DNA of 64,000 nucleotides from assembly GCA_036419695.1 (NCBI GenBank), contig CP143946.1:821001-885000 (forward strand), given 5' to 3'. This document shows positions 63,030 through 64,000 of this stretch, piece by piece. The notes beneath the pieces were generated by a model. That model was not told where the DNA came from and searched no databases. It saw only the letters and a program-made list of their open reading frames with translations. The first letter of the stretch is position 1; each line of letters starts with the position of its first letter. This DNA comes from [Clostridium] symbiosum (GTDB lineage: Bacteria; Bacillota; Clostridia; Lachnospirales; Lachnospiraceae). A program made the position numbers and the translations under genes.

Positions 63030-63776
63030 ATGGACAAAGAAACCTTAAATAAGACAGGCCGGTTTGCGGCTGTCGTACTGGCGGCAGGCAGAGGGAGCCG
63101 GATGAACAGCAAAGTCCAAAAGCAGTATATGCTCCTGGATGGGAAACCTCTTATCTATTATTCACTGAAAACATTTGAGGATGGGCCGGTGAATGATATT
63201 GTGCTTGTAACGGGGGCGGAAGAAATAGAGTATTGCCGCAAAGAAATAATAGAGAAATACGGATTTACTAAAATATTGGCCGTGGTCTCAGGAGGAAAAG
63301 AACGCTACCACTCTGTCTATGAAGGACTTAAATGCCTGGAGGCACAGGGGGGATACGGCCAGGGAGATTATGTCCTGATCCACGACGGAGCCAGGCCGTT
63401 TGCCGATGCGGGGGTGATTGCCCGGGTGATGGATGACTCGGTGCGTTATGGGGCCTGTGTGGCCGGGATGCCGTCCAAGGATACGGTAAAGCTTTCGGAT
63501 GATGCCGGATTTGCCGGAGTGACGCCGGATCGCTCCCTGGTCTGGACGGTTCAGACACCGCAGGGATTTACCTATCCTCTGCTCAGGGAAGCTTATGACA
63601 AGATGATGGGCCGGGTGGAATATCAGACAGGTGTTACCGATGATGCGATGGTGGTGGAGTCAATGACCAGACATAAAGTCAGGCTGACGGAAGGATCGTA
63701 CCGCAATATCAAGGTGACAACACCGGAAGATATGCTTGTGGCGGAAACTTTTATACATCATACAGCCGGTATTTAA
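63030..63776 (+). CDS. ispD: 2-C-methyl-D-erythritol 4-phosphate cytidylyltransferase
   Basis: The 248-residue enzyme of the MEP isoprenoid pathway makes CDP-methylerythritol from MEP and CTP. The nucleotide loop AAVVLAAGRGSRMNSKVQKQ is at residue 14. VLIHDGARPFADAGVIARVM near residue 116 and QTPQGFTYPLLREAYD with TGVTDDAMVVES near residue 185 are family signatures. It starts two bases after the tsaD stop, so it is in the same operon. Confidence 0.95.
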   Translation: MDKETLNKTGRFAAVVLAAGRGSRMNSKVQKQYMLLDGKPLIYYSLKTFEDGPVNDIVLVTGAEEIEYCRKEIIEKYGFTKILAVVSGGKERYHSVYEGLKCLEAQGGYGQGDYVLIHDGARPFADAGVIARVMDDSVRYGACVAGMPSKDTVKLSDDAGFAGVTPDRSLVWTVQTPQGFTYPLLREAYDKMMGRVEYQTGVTDDAMVVESMTRHKVRLTEGSYRNIKVTTPEDMLVAETFIHHTAGI

Positions 63777-63809
63777 GCAAATGGAAAAAGATTTACGGTG
63801 TGCCAGGAT

Positions 63810-64000
63810 ATGGATAGATCTTTACTTTTCTGGATATACTGTACGTAGTAATAACAGCCGCATTCTTAAAGACGGACCTAGAATGGAAAAAGGTATGGGG
63901 ATTTGCCTTTTTGCTGCCAGTATTTTATGATTGGACAAAAGGTGCGACTCAGGAATTCATATCTGTCCGATTGAGGTTTAGTGATTCCGAAGAAAGATTC
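63810..64000 (+). pseudogene. Possible frameshifted membrane-protein start, cut by window edge
   Basis: From ATG 63810 the first frame reads MDRSLLFWIYCT and stops. The frame open from 63818 to the window end reads LDILYVVITAAFLKTDLEWK, then a second hydrophobic stretch WGFAFLLPVFYDW and an acidic part. Joined by one shift they would give a plausible N-terminal membrane helix. It may be a real gene with a frameshift, or chance; the ribosome binding site is weak. Confidence 0.3.

Overview
The window looks like a chromosomal segment of an anaerobic gut Firmicute in the Lachnospiraceae (Clostridium symbiosum, Enterocloster or Hungatella type). The evidence is roughly 50% G+C, strong AGGAGG ribosome binding sites, sigma-A promoters, a pyruvate formate-lyase system, a TRAP importer beside glycerol genes, a Gram-positive style hpf-secA-prfB block, and c-di-AMP and ZTP riboswitches. 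The genus is an inference from gene content only. No tRNA, rRNA, CRISPR array, IS transposase or prophage was seen.

Region 1 (1-10670) is a glycerol / glycerophosphodiester locus: the end of an FAD oxidoreductase, a DUF1667 partner, an HAD-IIA phosphatase, a CPA2 antiporter, a cytosolic glycerophosphodiesterase, a three-part TRAP transporter, the antiterminator GlpP and glycerol kinase. The glycerophosphodiesterase transcript and the glpP transcript each begin with the same short motif followed by a terminator-like hairpin, as expected of GlpP targets. Between dctM and the glpP promoter lies the strangest object in the window: a palindrome of about 700 bp (7634-8340), built from nested inverted copies of a smaller unit and with no credible gene.

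Region 2 (10840-31140) is a complete type IV pilus locus: pilB, pilT, pilC, major pilin, a decayed pilin fragment in an AT-rich gap, pilD, a PilM-PilN fusion, a PilO-like protein, four minor pilin or PilX-like proteins and a 1650-residue protein that may be a pilus-associated adhesin. It starts with a structured leader ending in a perfect terminator, so it may be under riboswitch-like control.

Region 3 (31200-43620) is mainly housekeeping: hpf (minus strand), a DnaA-box cluster, secA, prfB with its programmed +1 frameshift, a c-di-AMP riboswitch before an NhaC antiporter, an ACT-domain regulator with homoserine dehydrogenase, a LysR regulator, aspartate kinase and a DUF2752 membrane protein.

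Region 4 (43640-58000) holds a DUF4190 protein, pflA-pflB behind a ZTP riboswitch, tex, an AbgT-type transporter with two tandem M20 amidohydrolases, an Rpn-type nuclease, and an oppositely oriented asparaginase plus a third M20 amidohydrolase. Several intergenic spaces carry members of a small repeat family with termini GTTACTGTTCAC / GTGAACAGTAAC.

Region 5 (58200-64000) carries a YcxB-like protein, the t6A genes tsaE, tsaB and tsaD with rimI, a small zinc-ribbon-like protein and ribonuclease Z between them, then ispD. A possible frameshifted membrane-protein start runs off the right edge.
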